This document shows positions 34,601 to 39,246 of a stretch of 64,000 nucleotides of DNA, in pieces. Both the position numbers and the translations under genes were made by a program. How positions within the stretch are numbered: position 1 is the first letter of the stretch; every line of letters starts with the position of its first letter. The notes below the pieces were generated by a model. That model had not been told where the DNA came from. It saw only the letters and a list, made by a program, of their open reading frames with translations, and did no database searches. Source of the DNA: Photobacterium sp. GJ3 (GTDB lineage Bacteria; Pseudomonadota; Gammaproteobacteria; Enterobacterales; Vibrionaceae); the NCBI RefSeq assembly GCF_018199995.1, contig NZ_CP073578.1:1054001-1118000 (forward strand), in the 5' to 3' direction.

Positions 34601-34968
34601 GGATCGGCGACAAAAAGAAGGCTCAGGAACTATGCGCTCCGAAAACGGTCTCGGAGCCCGTCTACCCGGCTGATGGCGATCGGGTTCAGCAAATTTCGGC
34701 GATTTGCTGCCATGTTTTGGGGGTAGACTGGGTCGATGCTGATGACGATTTCTTCGAACTCGGCGGTGATTCTTTGATGGCTGTACAGTACAGTGCAAAG
34801 GTGATGAATCAGTTTGGTTTAGCTGTTGAATTCATGCAGTTACCGCGTTTGAGTGTGAATGCCATTGTCAATGCCATAGAAACGGCAATGCTGGAGGAAG
34901 GGCTGACTCTCAGGGAAGTCTGGTTGCAATGCAGGCAGGGAACCCAGCATATCCAGCGATTTTCCTGA
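19660..34968 (+). CDS. Hybrid NRPS-PKS: C-A(Ser)-T-E / Cy-A(Cys)-T-E / C-A(Gly)-T / KS-AT-ACP
   Basis: A 5102-residue megasynthase. A TubC-like docking domain (1-55) receives the chain from NRPS 1. Module 3: C (~78-490), A (core ~671; residues D-V-W-H-F-S-L-I-D, a Ser code), T (Ser1075), E (HHWIMDSVSW ~1260, EGHGRE ~1385, NYLGQ ~1457). Module 4: Cy (~1576, D-L-I-L-L-D ~1706), A (core ~2181; D-L-Y-N-M-S-L-I-W, Cys), T (Ser2577), E (~2637-3000). Module 5: C (~3077, HHAILDG), A (core ~3674; D-I-A-Q-M-G-V-I-W, Gly-like), T (Ser4060). Module 6: KS (Cys4288, His4424, His4463), AT (Ser4728 in GHSLG, AFHS as in malonyl-specific ATs), ACP (Ser5038). There is no KR. The frame ends after the ACP; the thioesterase follows in another frame. 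Confidence 0.95.
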   Translation: MTLVKLFNELKSQHIFLWVSREGQLGYSFDKEIGFPEEVKQLVIQYKEELIELLSNNQIQSEEQAKRTPYLALGKDHWPRTLSSIQQGMYLQSQIDHLPYTYTIPLFIAFQDLDAVRMHQAIHAFLMRHPIFCQGVSDNLEWHALPVSDFGCPVREIAASEVNEYKDRLAKTVFPLSTGQYTCFELLHITETNQWILACIHHHMFSDAYSVPVIADELARAYEDVEAYMQASPQPGYFDYSAYEQEKEIDPAEHKFRSQLISQLNDADVPQLRKQYSTKAQNHAKHLTADLSEAEYDVLVSLCGQHNLTLYPLLFTHFIHAISVYTGQKSSFPVGLTVANRPESFQRAIGPFISTLPIVPNLDLSKSVLWNAKGLHQHLIQYQAMNGLNLQQLVHDIEGGAPRLNELLQVLFTLHNFDDYSSDGVQTQYDIQPYTDLTEKFGVSLIAAVKSSALSFTLTYASDIYESEQIEAIFHRFVDSLRQSDSHVWQAPLRQLFAVSDQVTSDLLDRWNNTDCAFSDQTHVAAILENQVEKTPDHLALIDEDTRFTYRALNRRANQLAHYLRDAGVKRGDFVALCLDRSAETVMSIWAVLKLGAAYIPVEPDFPQDRIEYILKDSQASALIIHRQYAPGLHDFSHQMVIIDETETEQKISQQSMENLCIEVSPDDLAYVIYTSGTTGKPKGVMCEHRGLINRIEWMNKAYPLSENDRVLQKTPYVFDVSVWELLWANWYGAAIVMAKPGGHKDAEYLIDTIEKEEISVIHFVPSMLNAFSQSLSTYNPKDVNLSGLKYMFCSGEALHLSHVKEIKQLLPHVQLHNLYGPTEASIDVLYFDCNDPELSKVLIGKPIDNIKIYVLDDALNILPVGAVGELHLAGVGLARGYLNNVSLTNEKFVDNPYQSEADQRSGRNSKLYKTGDLVYQQSDGSVVYLGRNDFQVKIRGFRIELEEIAACLELHPLISRAAVQVVQDNHPWLAGYIVADQSCSDAMIQAYLSEALPEYMIPEVYVRLPSLPVTINGKLDLKALPIPVRQVSDVIDEPENELEAHVRAIVAHLLGYKESQLGCTSNLYQMGLDSIMAIRLVSQIRQAALLEISVKDVFALKNIRAICRLADQKVTQTAYQSEEGILEGEATLLPVQSWFLTREFHQPSHWNQAFCIDVPVLDQRILENALNALVGHHDALRLHLDLNHGDQQPRQRYKPVQPVHLITVSLSEQTSAQELHDAMTAWQSQFDLTEGPLYQFVYIEGLQPDRAKLFCSFHHWIMDSVSWGIIVEDLQALYEGRKLAQKRTSYRQWAACMAQYPQNHADELVYWQGIMESYAEPDFSHFMETEFTAHQVRFSEGVTRHLLGRCNQAFNTQIDDMLITAADIALKRVTNNAVTHMTLEGHGREWIDDALDIDRSVGWFTSLAPYRLQSTADLKQSFIGCKEQRRKMPSKGVGYGAWALQEGLPFPPVCFNYLGQLDTPVQDDSVHSVHWRLSVSETGETIGNRQDWPFSVTIFGYVVDGQLSVEVKSCLGEAFNQALLNHYESALKDLMELCDQQSTPVYTASDFSHIQSEADLAQLPLLPQPDESQDFAMTEIQKAYLLGRLGQYEIGNVSNHIYNEYVYTSLNVERLASAMNTLIQVCPVLRTVFDESTLRQRYLPADAIEPYQVRVNELNPARQESELMSVRERLSHTVYDVSRFPLFQFEVSRLKDRDILHVSMDLILLDVQSRLKLFTLLDKLYKGEDITSELPDVTFKDYQDYTENLPHTRWYEHDKAYWFEKLKTLPFRPNLPLKTDPMRVDHPTFSEHTLYVESDIWQQFKQKAQAYHVSYSSVLLALYGYLIARYSGSDQFLITLTLFNRYPVCPSVDEILGDFTSTNLFHFQDAGSQILETVRQTHDRMWDDVNHALYNGLNVQRELVKQHQLDANAAVSPIVFTGVVGQQTDHWDKQRFLDETEIREERYWCAQTSQAWIDLQAVESGDRFMSKWLYVDQLFAPDFIPHLNQCYCDLIRYLATHEWDQGLLPAYLTTVDQESIHATNEATQASSEFTLPGLFEQQAERHGNRTAVYDEQSAEYYSYAQLQQDSDYLAVQCAEMDGDLIAVLAEKGYSQLCACLAVMKAGKGYLPLHVDWPEARMKGVLEQAGVSQLLVSQLQQQRDLTLLGSVSQCCIESVLSQSEPVSVPLPQVQPDDVAYVIFTSGSTGKPKGVTISHRGAVNTILAVNTEYQVNSDDAIFALSELSFDLSVYDLFGALAAGAKIVFPDQNHVKSPDSWLDLLNQEQVTLWNTVPQLAGLLEEAAEATKTEVPSLRLFMMSGDWIPLNLIDKLAQTFPNAAQVSLGGATEGSIWSIWYPIESRHPDWTSVPYGKAMPNQTMHVLDQQLQQCPVGVTGEIFIGGVGVALNYWRNDVLTTERFIEHPMLGRLYKTGDLGRVEQDGNIIFQGRNDFQVKVRGHRVELGEIESVIAQFEGVEQALVLTQSVGNDASATYLAGYYVAKSSIDEQALRQLLSDKLPEYMVPRFLIGLEALPLTVNGKLDRSALPVPHTASKPTCVLARNPVELQLSQLWSGILNLPADQLSVEDDIFSLGCDSVMAIQMVGRIRREMQIEIGLRELFTHRSVAALANYISESQAEVEQPEEAISPQELTGDVPLLPIQQWFFTHDWAEINHWNQTAMIVTPALSYERLQQAVDRVIAHHDAFALRFHANPQGEWQQRYQSEPPVSPYCHYLHISELAIDESHAQFKDCLTSRLAVYQQQIDLSQGPLGVLIYLDGFKDGQGRIFMAWHHLIMDTVSQSVLVDDLYHAYQGAVLGKKALSYREWSASVQAIQVSDELTSFWENQRPQGERTALAELGGGKKTTHTIALNADVTHALIEKLKPYGLQVQDSLASVLSGYLQQLTGQPTHSVWLEGHGRQSIDGSQDVFRTLGWFTTRYPVRFTTNPDARAQLIQTKNLLRYCADHSLAFGAAFPTPCTTQDGVSLNYLGRVDSQQGSEWQLDIQFSALSSHPENPAEHLLDVVSWLADGQLVILVKTHLASQTAAQVAASLVAQLSALIDDLPDENRTWLTAADVDYVIDQHYLDQLQQHQEIEAVFLANSLQQGMIHHSLMFGEQDSAYRIAVRWDYHAEVNPERLHASWLVLQQQMSCLRSRFDWRGEIVQVIDKMGSFPWRYHDFSGMDNIEQQHALEEIQQQDKAHPYDLQSGGLFRVCLIRLAKEHYCCLLNVHHAILDGWSSPLLMSSLHEIYATLEQGQTPAPYLDTFPAVQRYMQQHQRDDQTYWESYLDDVEEVQPLTSLMNAHLAKSEFRSHRQVREMRRHRLCFDQAQLNMLTESAQQHGLTLNSLFLYAWHKWLALYSGASKTVVGTVIAGRMLPVSGIENAIGMFLNTLPVKHDHQHAGSFLSQIQSLQDAVNEANHRGLVNLSELQKHGNRLFDALYIFENYPAPAQRNDEWLEHEFVSREEHRDYPLALQIEVSQTSLDVYLDFAGEWFCSEKMASALEVLKAILLQVSDNPHVGHLDFPSMVLEGKPMRNMIPQMPAERMSDAVLWHASQQPDTPAVRQGSRVISYAQLNQQISAIAYRLQTEYGILPGQRVAMLMAKETTALATMLAIGRLGAAYVPLSDDYPAERIAYILEDCQPSCLITDQEHETLLEAVAVPVLQLSASILGRMDALPPVMQSEPDPDAIAYVLYTSGTTGKPKGVEVPNHALMATLHGLWQAHFDGQASISTYSMTNMVFDIFGAEYGLPLLSGGLVTLGDYQESYIDCNAYDFIQSTPSMLEFTLESFEQAERCVLMVGGEALPGHLLERGLKKFSKVINVYGPTETCIWSTSKTYTAETALDELSIGTPLPGERCVILGEDGKVLPQGAPGELYISGTGVSLGYLNQRELTSQRFVTLPFSDEIWYRTGDMVRMNENGDLVYLGRQDGQLKVMGHRIEREDIEQAMLRHPAIKQATVQLIRTENAGQSEILVGYYVPEYQSVERENLQAWLQSQLPSYMIPEQLIALEALPISVNGKLNIRALPVPSYENRTEPAGTLNQSHLPLAQQLREIWEKLLPGKHIGLDDKFFSLGGNSILLTRMYGLMPEVIQAQLSLIDLFRLPTISAIVKHLEHLSMPKAAQSKVPEKSSSVTDIAIVGMSGRFPQSDSLDEFWAHLKAGTTFTTHYSREDLQAHVPEEQLRHPNYVYSQNKVDGIEYFDAGFFGYTAKEARMMDPQHRIFLECVWHAFEDANCDPMAYQGEIGVFASVGQNHYESDYVLPSLGQADLADHYQVMISNQSHFLATRVAYALDLTGPAMTIQTACSSSLVAVHQACRAIQTGDCRMAIAGGISLGQLEKQGYLYQPGMIFSPDGHCRPFDVNAQGTIEGQGVGVVLLKSLAEAIEDGDQVIAVIKGTAINNDGNQKAGFTAPSEDRQADVIRKAIASAQVTPEAVSYIETHGTGTKLGDPIEVAGLSQVLSSPSSDRICRLGALKGNLGHLDVAAGIAGLIKAALCIQHKTLVPTVNFAQENPALKLQARGFSVQQSTEFWPETNGLRTAGVSAFGIGGTNAHAILQEFPEQRSDEVSVIEARPYLLCLSAPDEKALKRQSEKMAEFIRDADPELLVRAGYTLMQSRRRFACQRVVVGQTREAVIHDLSINKHSLRPMMDEPSLVFMFPGQGSQYPGMTAALYEHEPEFRNWVDACLDLVNPMLTAALTRDDILATNSRVHETAVTHPAMFICEFALAKWLIAMGAEPAAMIGHSLGEYVAACCAGVLSLPDALKLVVKRGQLLADLPAGRMVSVRCQPDVLMPLVTRADVDIAVINEDASCVVSGSPDKVAALVKVFEQEEITWRDVQVTRAFHSAMLDPVLEEFSRLVETVQLNSPTIPYVSNLDGHWVDAEQVCQPAYWVKHLRQTVMFEAGLSTLLKTQWLSSAIYVEVGPGKFLSGLVKRHPARNQVSVIPGLAENAPYGSLMAMIGQLHNLGASIDVQRLWGLKPEHRVKLPAYAFERSRYWIGDKKKAQELCAPKTVSEPVYPADGDRVQQISAICCHVLGVDWVDADDDFFELGGDSLMAVQYSAKVMNQFGLAVEFMQLPRLSVNAIVNAIETAMLEEGLTLREVWLQCRQGTQHIQRFS

Positions 34969-35744
34969 TTCATCCAATCGGGGGAGATATTTATTTTTAC
35001 CGGGACCTGGTGAAAGCCTTACCGAGTGAATATCCGATGTATGCAATCCGGTCGCCGATGCTGACCACTGAGGTTCAGTATCGTTCCTTGGAAGAAATGG
35101 CAAACACCTATCTGGAGATGATTGAGCCTTATCTGGGTGGTCTCACCCCAGTGCTTGCGGGCTCTTCTTTTGGCGGAATTGTGGCATATGAAATGGCCAT
35201 GCAATATAAAGAAAAACATGATGTTTCTTTACCTGTTGCGATGATTGACAGCCCTTGTTATGGCAATTTGCCAGAGAGTATGTCTAGTCTTGAAATTCTT
35301 GATTACCTCATGACATTCGGTATGGCGGATATCAAACTGGATTGGAGTCAATACGATTCAATGGATAGTTTGGAGGAAAAAATTGAATATCTTGGTCAAG
35401 TGAGTCATGACACAGCATATGAATCTATTCTTTCTGCATCTTTCTTACCTAAGTATTTAAAGGTTTGGGAGTGTAATAATCAATTGATGCAGAACTATGA
35501 AGCGAAGGGCTCTGACAGTCATCTGTTATTTTTCTCCCATACGGAAGAGATTCCCGGATTTCCGACCGACCAGGATAAGTTCTGGAAGCGTTTAGGGCAT
35601 GCCTCTTTCCGTGTTGTGCCGGCTTCCGGCAATCACTTAACGATGAATGGGCCACTGAATTCAGAATTTCTTGCTCGTCATCTCTCACAATGGAGTCAGG
35701 ATAAATGTGTTGAAATGAGTGAACTTTCAGAGTCGTCATCATAA
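34929..35744 (+). CDS. Thioesterase of the assembly line, probably the displaced C-terminal TE domain
   Basis: 271 residues of an alpha/beta-hydrolase of the type I thioesterase kind: LIHPIGGD near the start, nucleophile motif GSSFGG, and a distal His in GNHLTM. It overlaps the end of the NRPS-PKS by 40 bp in the -1 frame. The frame upstream of its ATG reads SLVAMQAGNPAYPAIFLI, which looks like the usual linker leading into a terminal TE. One extra G near 34900-34902 would fuse it to the ACP as a 5361-residue protein. It should release the Gly-malonate-terminated chain, perhaps with pyrrolinone cyclisation. A separate, translationally coupled gene remains possible. Confidence 0.88.
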   Translation: MQAGNPAYPAIFLIHPIGGDIYFYRDLVKALPSEYPMYAIRSPMLTTEVQYRSLEEMANTYLEMIEPYLGGLTPVLAGSSFGGIVAYEMAMQYKEKHDVSLPVAMIDSPCYGNLPESMSSLEILDYLMTFGMADIKLDWSQYDSMDSLEEKIEYLGQVSHDTAYESILSASFLPKYLKVWECNNQLMQNYEAKGSDSHLLFFSHTEEIPGFPTDQDKFWKRLGHASFRVVPASGNHLTMNGPLNSEFLARHLSQWSQDKCVEMSELSESSS

Positions 35745-35767
35745 TTGAGAGAAACGATTTGTAACAA

Positions 35768-35793
35768 CGCTGGAGTTGAGGGCAACTCCAGCG
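35768..35793 (+). other. Strong intercistronic hairpin
   Basis: CGCTGGAGTTG and CAACTCCAGCG form an 11-bp perfect stem with loop AGGG between the two thioesterase genes. No T run follows, so it is more likely an mRNA processing or stability element than a terminator. Confidence 0.55.
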
Positions 35794-35821
35794 ATATTAT
35801 TCTGAGTGAAAGGAATTTTTC

Positions 35822-36553
35822 ATGTGGTTTGAAAAAAAGAAAGCCAGTCAATCTGAACATCAGGAACATATTTTATTTCTGTTTCCATATTCCGGTGGCA
35901 GTTCTGAGGTGTTTGATCAAATGATTGAAAAACTCCCGGTTCATGTCTCGGCCTATGTATTTCAGCTTCCGGGAATGGGGGTAAGGTTCACAGAACCTTT
36001 GAGTAATGATATTGATTATATTTTGAATGAATCTTTGAAAGTCATGGATAACATTCGAAATGGTCGAAATTTTTCTTTCTATGGTCATAGTACCGGGGCA
36101 CTGTTTGCCTACTTATTTACCTTAAAAATGAACCCAAAGGGGGCGAGGCCGATGCATCTTTGGATTGCCGCGGAATCAGCGCCTCATGTAAATGAGTTTC
36201 ATGAAGACCCAATCGTATTTACTGATCAGCAAATCGCGGAGAAGTTAAAAAGGTATGGAAAATTGTCTGATGAAGTGATTCATGATCCAGACTTTATGGA
36301 ATTTTATTACCCCATCATGAGGAATGAATTTTCGATTAACTATCAGCTGAATGAAAGACTGAAGAACACTTGTCTTGATCAAGAATTAATTCTTATACAT
36401 GGAGAAGAAGACTCGCATGTGAAGATTGATGAGATTTTGGCGTGGGAGTCTTATACGTCGAAATCAACTGCCGTACATCGGATTCAATCGGGTCATTTTT
36501 TTATTGAGGACAGAGCGCGTGAGGTTGTTCAGATCATTTGCAGCCAAATCTGA
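35822..36553 (+). CDS. Type II (editing) thioesterase
   Basis: A 243-residue stand-alone thioesterase: LFPYSGGS near the N-terminus, LPGMGVRFTEP, nucleophile motif YGHSTGA, an acidic residue in GEEDSHV and the terminal His in SGHFFI. Type II thioesterases hydrolyse wrong or stalled acyl groups from carrier domains, and one is also found at the end of the Serratia althiomycin cluster (from memory). AAAGGAA precedes the ATG. It is the last gene of the cluster; the next gene, yeiP, is a conserved housekeeping gene. Confidence 0.9.
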   Translation: MWFEKKKASQSEHQEHILFLFPYSGGSSEVFDQMIEKLPVHVSAYVFQLPGMGVRFTEPLSNDIDYILNESLKVMDNIRNGRNFSFYGHSTGALFAYLFTLKMNPKGARPMHLWIAAESAPHVNEFHEDPIVFTDQQIAEKLKRYGKLSDEVIHDPDFMEFYYPIMRNEFSINYQLNERLKNTCLDQELILIHGEEDSHVKIDEILAWESYTSKSTAVHRIQSGHFFIEDRAREVVQIICSQI

Positions 36554-36771
36554 ACACGCATGTGTTTCATGGCGTCACCAGCGAATGTAAACGAGCAGGG
36601 GATTACCTGGTATTCAATTGAAGTCAGTTCGGGCGATTCATCTGGGTTTGAAGCGCCAGCAAAAGTACTGAGATAGACGCACGTTTGATGACTTTTTCTA
36701 TGCGTTTTAGCACCTTGTTCCGGTTTGGGATGCCAAGGGGTAAGAAAGCTCACTTTTTTTTCACTGCCTAC

Positions 36772-36799
36772 TTGTCTTCATGCGGTTTCATGCTATTTT
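36772..36799 (+). promoter_or_regulatory. Candidate promoter of yeiP
   Basis: TTGTCT (36772-36777) and TATTTT (36794-36799) with a 16-bp spacer, 33 bp before the yeiP ATG. The rest of 36554-36831 shows nothing else. Confidence 0.4.
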
Positions 36800-36831
36800 C
36801 TCGCCATCAACGATGAATCGGAGCGATAAAA

Positions 36832-37404
36832 ATGCCAAAGGCGAGTGAGATTAAAAAGTCTGCAGCCATTGAACACGATGGTAAAGTTTATTTTGTAAAG
36901 GAAATCAATAAGCTGACGCCAAGTGGCCGTGCCGGTAGCAGTTTGTACCGGATGCGTATGTATGATGTTGCGACCAACGCGAAAGCGGATGTCAGCTTCA
37001 AAGCGGATGACATCATCACCCTGGCAGATTTCAGTCGTCACCCAGCGGCTTTTTCTTACATTGACGGTGAAGAGTACGTCTTCATGGACAATGAAGATTA
37101 CACCCCGTATCACTTCCATAAAGATGTGATCGAAGAAGAACTGCTGTTTATCACGGAAGATACTCAGGGTTTGCATGTGTTGGTGGTCAATGGTGCGCCC
37201 GTGGCATTGGAACTGCCATCAACGGTTGATCTGGACATCGTCGAGACCGATCCGTCGATTAAGGGTGCATCTGCCAGTGCGCGGACCAAGCCTGCGGTGC
37301 TGAGTACAGGTCTGACGGTACAGGTGCCTGAATACATCGCAAACGGCGATCGAATTCGCGTTAACACGCTGGAACATAAATACATGAACCGCGTTGAGAA
37401 ATAA
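36832..37404 (+). CDS. yeiP: Elongation factor P-like protein YeiP (EfpL)
   Basis: A 190-residue EF-P paralogue of the YeiP/EfpL type. The KOW-like N-terminal domain carries the loop [17 protein letters not shown], where arginine replaces the modified lysine of classic EF-P. Two OB-fold domains follow; [26 protein letters not shown] is the conserved C-terminal signature. It assists ribosomes stalled on difficult peptide-bond sequences. The start has CGGAGC upstream. It is a monocistronic housekeeping gene and marks the right border of the biosynthetic island. Confidence 0.93.
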   Translation: MPKASEIKKSAAIEHDGKVYFVKEINKLTPSGRAGSSLYRMRMYDVATNAKADVSFKADDIITLADFSRHPAAFSYIDGEEYVFMDNEDYTPYHFHKDVIEEELLFITEDTQGLHVLVVNGAPVALELPSTVDLDIVETDPSIKGASASARTKPAVLSTGLTVQVPEYIANGDRIRVNTLEHKYMNRVEK

Positions 37405-37426
37405 TCTGTATTTCTGAATGAGAAAG

Positions 37427-37451
37427 CAGCCGCCATTGAGCGGCTGTTTTT
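37427..37451 (+). terminator. Rho-independent terminator after yeiP
   Basis: Stem CAGCCGC/GCGGCTG with loop CATTGA and five T, 22 bp after the yeiP stop. Confidence 0.85.
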
Positions 37452-37556
37452 GTATCTGAAGATCGGAACCGGCCGTTTGGATCAGTCAAAGAAATCACGT
37501 TAAGCTATGCAACGGATTGGTTGTGATCACATGTCAAAAGGAAGGGCATTTTGCGA

Positions 37557-38041
37557 ATGATAAGAAAGATACTTTCCCTGCTCCTGATTGTTTTGCTTCA
37601 GGGGTGCAGTGGCTATGTCGGGGGGATCTGGAAGATATTCAGATTGACCGCTATGTCCGCTATTGCGATGACACGCCGACAACCTATCAGATTCGGGTGA
37701 CATCGAATGCCGTGAATGACTATGGCAGTGAGAATATTTCCGGCACCTTATCGACCTACACGCTGGGCCTGCTTCCAACCTACTGGCTTTCCCATGTCGA
37801 TAGTAAAACCTCAATTCTGCGCGGTGGAAAAGAAATTTACAGCCGGGAAGACCAAAGCCGTATTCATACGTTTTATGGCATGCTATGGCTGATTTTTTTG
37901 CCGGAAACGGTGAATTCACTGCGGGCTGATGAGGGATCGGGGTTACGGGTCATTGAAGGGATCCGGGAACGGTCCGTCGCCAAAACCTTGCAGGAAATGC
38001 CAAAAGAGATTGATATTCAATCCGTTTGTCTTGTGCTTTGA
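37557..38041 (+). CDS. Lipoprotein of unknown function, frame interrupted at a G run
   Basis: An ATG at 37557 opens a lipoprotein signal, MIRKILSLLLIVLLQGCSGY, with a good lipobox and GGAAGGG upstream. After a run of six G (37620-37625) this frame departs from the coding frame; the -1 frame continues DLEDIQIDRYVRYCDD through to the stop at 38041. A seventh G gives a coherent 161-residue lipoprotein with hydrophobic patches LGLLPTYWLSHV and FYGMLWLIFLPE. If the signal frame is ignored, the second frame can be read from a GTG at 37517 as 174 residues, but its first ~35 residues then look artificial. I do not recognise the family. Confidence 0.7.
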
Positions 38042-38372
38042 GTGGCAGCAAAGGGGAAGGTTGCAATCATCCGATTTCAATACCAGCACGGCATATCTCA
38101 GAATGAGTGCTCGGTCATACTATCGAATAAAACATCATGCGTTGTGAATGCTTATGTTTTCCGGGATTCCGCCCGTAAACTGATGAGTATGTCATTATCT
38201 TCTGCTGCCAATGCTCTGTTTCGTGATTTTAAATCTTGGAATGGTGTTTCTACTTCATTCTGTGCTGGTCATTTTCTGTTCATTCTGAATTGAGCTCACA
38301 AGATTTTATTTGTTATAACCATTCTTGTATCAATCGAATTCTTCAATATTCAACAAAATTAAGGATACAAGG
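38042..38372. other. Intergenic region upstream of the amino-acid ABC operon
   Basis: It holds no credible gene; a frame at 38042-38293 lacks a ribosome-binding site and protein-like composition. The AT-rich end (38300-38370) probably carries the operon promoter. I see no clear boxes. Confidence 0.4.
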
Positions 38373-39176
38373 ATGTTTAAGCGTAAATTTACCAGAATTA
38401 TTGCTGCAGCCACGATGCTGATGGGCGCATCGGCGTCTGTTTCTGCCGGTCCGGTTCTGGACGATATTGTGAAAACCGGTGAACTCCGTGTCTGTTTTGA
38501 CGCAGGTTATATGCCGTTTGAAATGAAAAGTAAAAATGGGTCATTTATCGGATTTGATATTGATATCGGTAAAATGATGGCCAAGCAGATGGGTGTGAAA
38601 TATGTACCGGTGAATACCGCATGGGATGGGATTATTCCAACCTTGCTGACGGGCAAGTGCCACATGATTAACGCGGGTATGACGATTAATGCAAAACGGA
38701 ATATGCGGGTGAACTTTGCAGAACCTTATATCATCGTTGGCCAGTCTATCCTGCTGTCGCCTGAGCTGGAAGGCAAAATCAAAAGCTATAAAGACCTCAA
38801 CGACAGCAAATATACGATTGCGACCAAACTGGGTACTACAGGGGAGCAGGCAATCAAGCGTATGATCAGTAAAGCGAAACTGAATGTGTTTGAAACTCAG
38901 TCGGATGCTGTGCTCGAAGTGGCAAATGGTAAAGCGGATGCCTTCATTTACGATATGCCGTTCAATGCAATTTATGCGTCTCAGAATAACGGGAAAGTCG
39001 TTCACCTGGACCAGCCATTTACCTATGAGCCTTTAGGCTGGGCAGTGGCTCAGGGAGATATGGATATGCTGAATTTTCTGAATAACTTCCTGCGCCAGAT
39101 TAAGGGAGATGGTTCCTACGAGCGTGTGTATAACAAATGGTTTAAAGATAACAGCTGGCTGAGCCAGGTGCAGTAA
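38373..39176 (+). CDS. Polar amino-acid ABC transporter, periplasmic binding protein
   Basis: A 267-residue SBP_bac_3 (family 3) solute-binding protein. The signal peptide ends near ASASVSA, followed by the mature start GPVLDDIVKTGELRVCFDAGYMPFE. The motifs GFDIDIGKMMAKQMG, WDGIIPTLLTGKCHMI and the late FTYEPLGWAV are standard for polar amino-acid binding proteins. The first domain keeps the usual Arg (NAKRNMRVNF) and Asp (IYDMPF) that grip an amino-acid backbone. The ATG at 38373 has AAGGATACAAGG just before it. It is the first gene of a three-gene uptake operon. The exact amino acid cannot be read from sequence. Confidence 0.9.
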   Translation: MFKRKFTRIIAAATMLMGASASVSAGPVLDDIVKTGELRVCFDAGYMPFEMKSKNGSFIGFDIDIGKMMAKQMGVKYVPVNTAWDGIIPTLLTGKCHMINAGMTINAKRNMRVNFAEPYIIVGQSILLSPELEGKIKSYKDLNDSKYTIATKLGTTGEQAIKRMISKAKLNVFETQSDAVLEVANGKADAFIYDMPFNAIYASQNNGKVVHLDQPFTYEPLGWAVAQGDMDMLNFLNNFLRQIKGDGSYERVYNKWFKDNSWLSQVQ

Positions 39177-39246
39177 CACCGATACCATGGCGGGGAAACC
39201 TGCCGTGGTATTGTTTCAGACCGCTAAACGGCTCAGGAAGAAGTAA

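Noticed and set aside
12549..35744. Siderophore pathway (yersiniabactin/pyochelin type) suggested by two Cy-A(Cys) modules
   Set aside because: No salicylate loading, no reductase or methylation domain, no siderophore uptake genes. The oxidase, AurF-like enzyme and Ser/Gly modules fit althiomycin much better.
36554..36831. Copy of the tRNA-Ser end as a right attachment site of the island
   Set aside because: No stretch matching the tRNA-Ser 3' end was found to the right of the cluster.
38042..38293. 83-residue frame after the lipoprotein
   Set aside because: Begins at a GTG directly after the lipoprotein stop without its own ribosome-binding site; composition is not protein-like and it covers the expected promoter region of the ABC operon.
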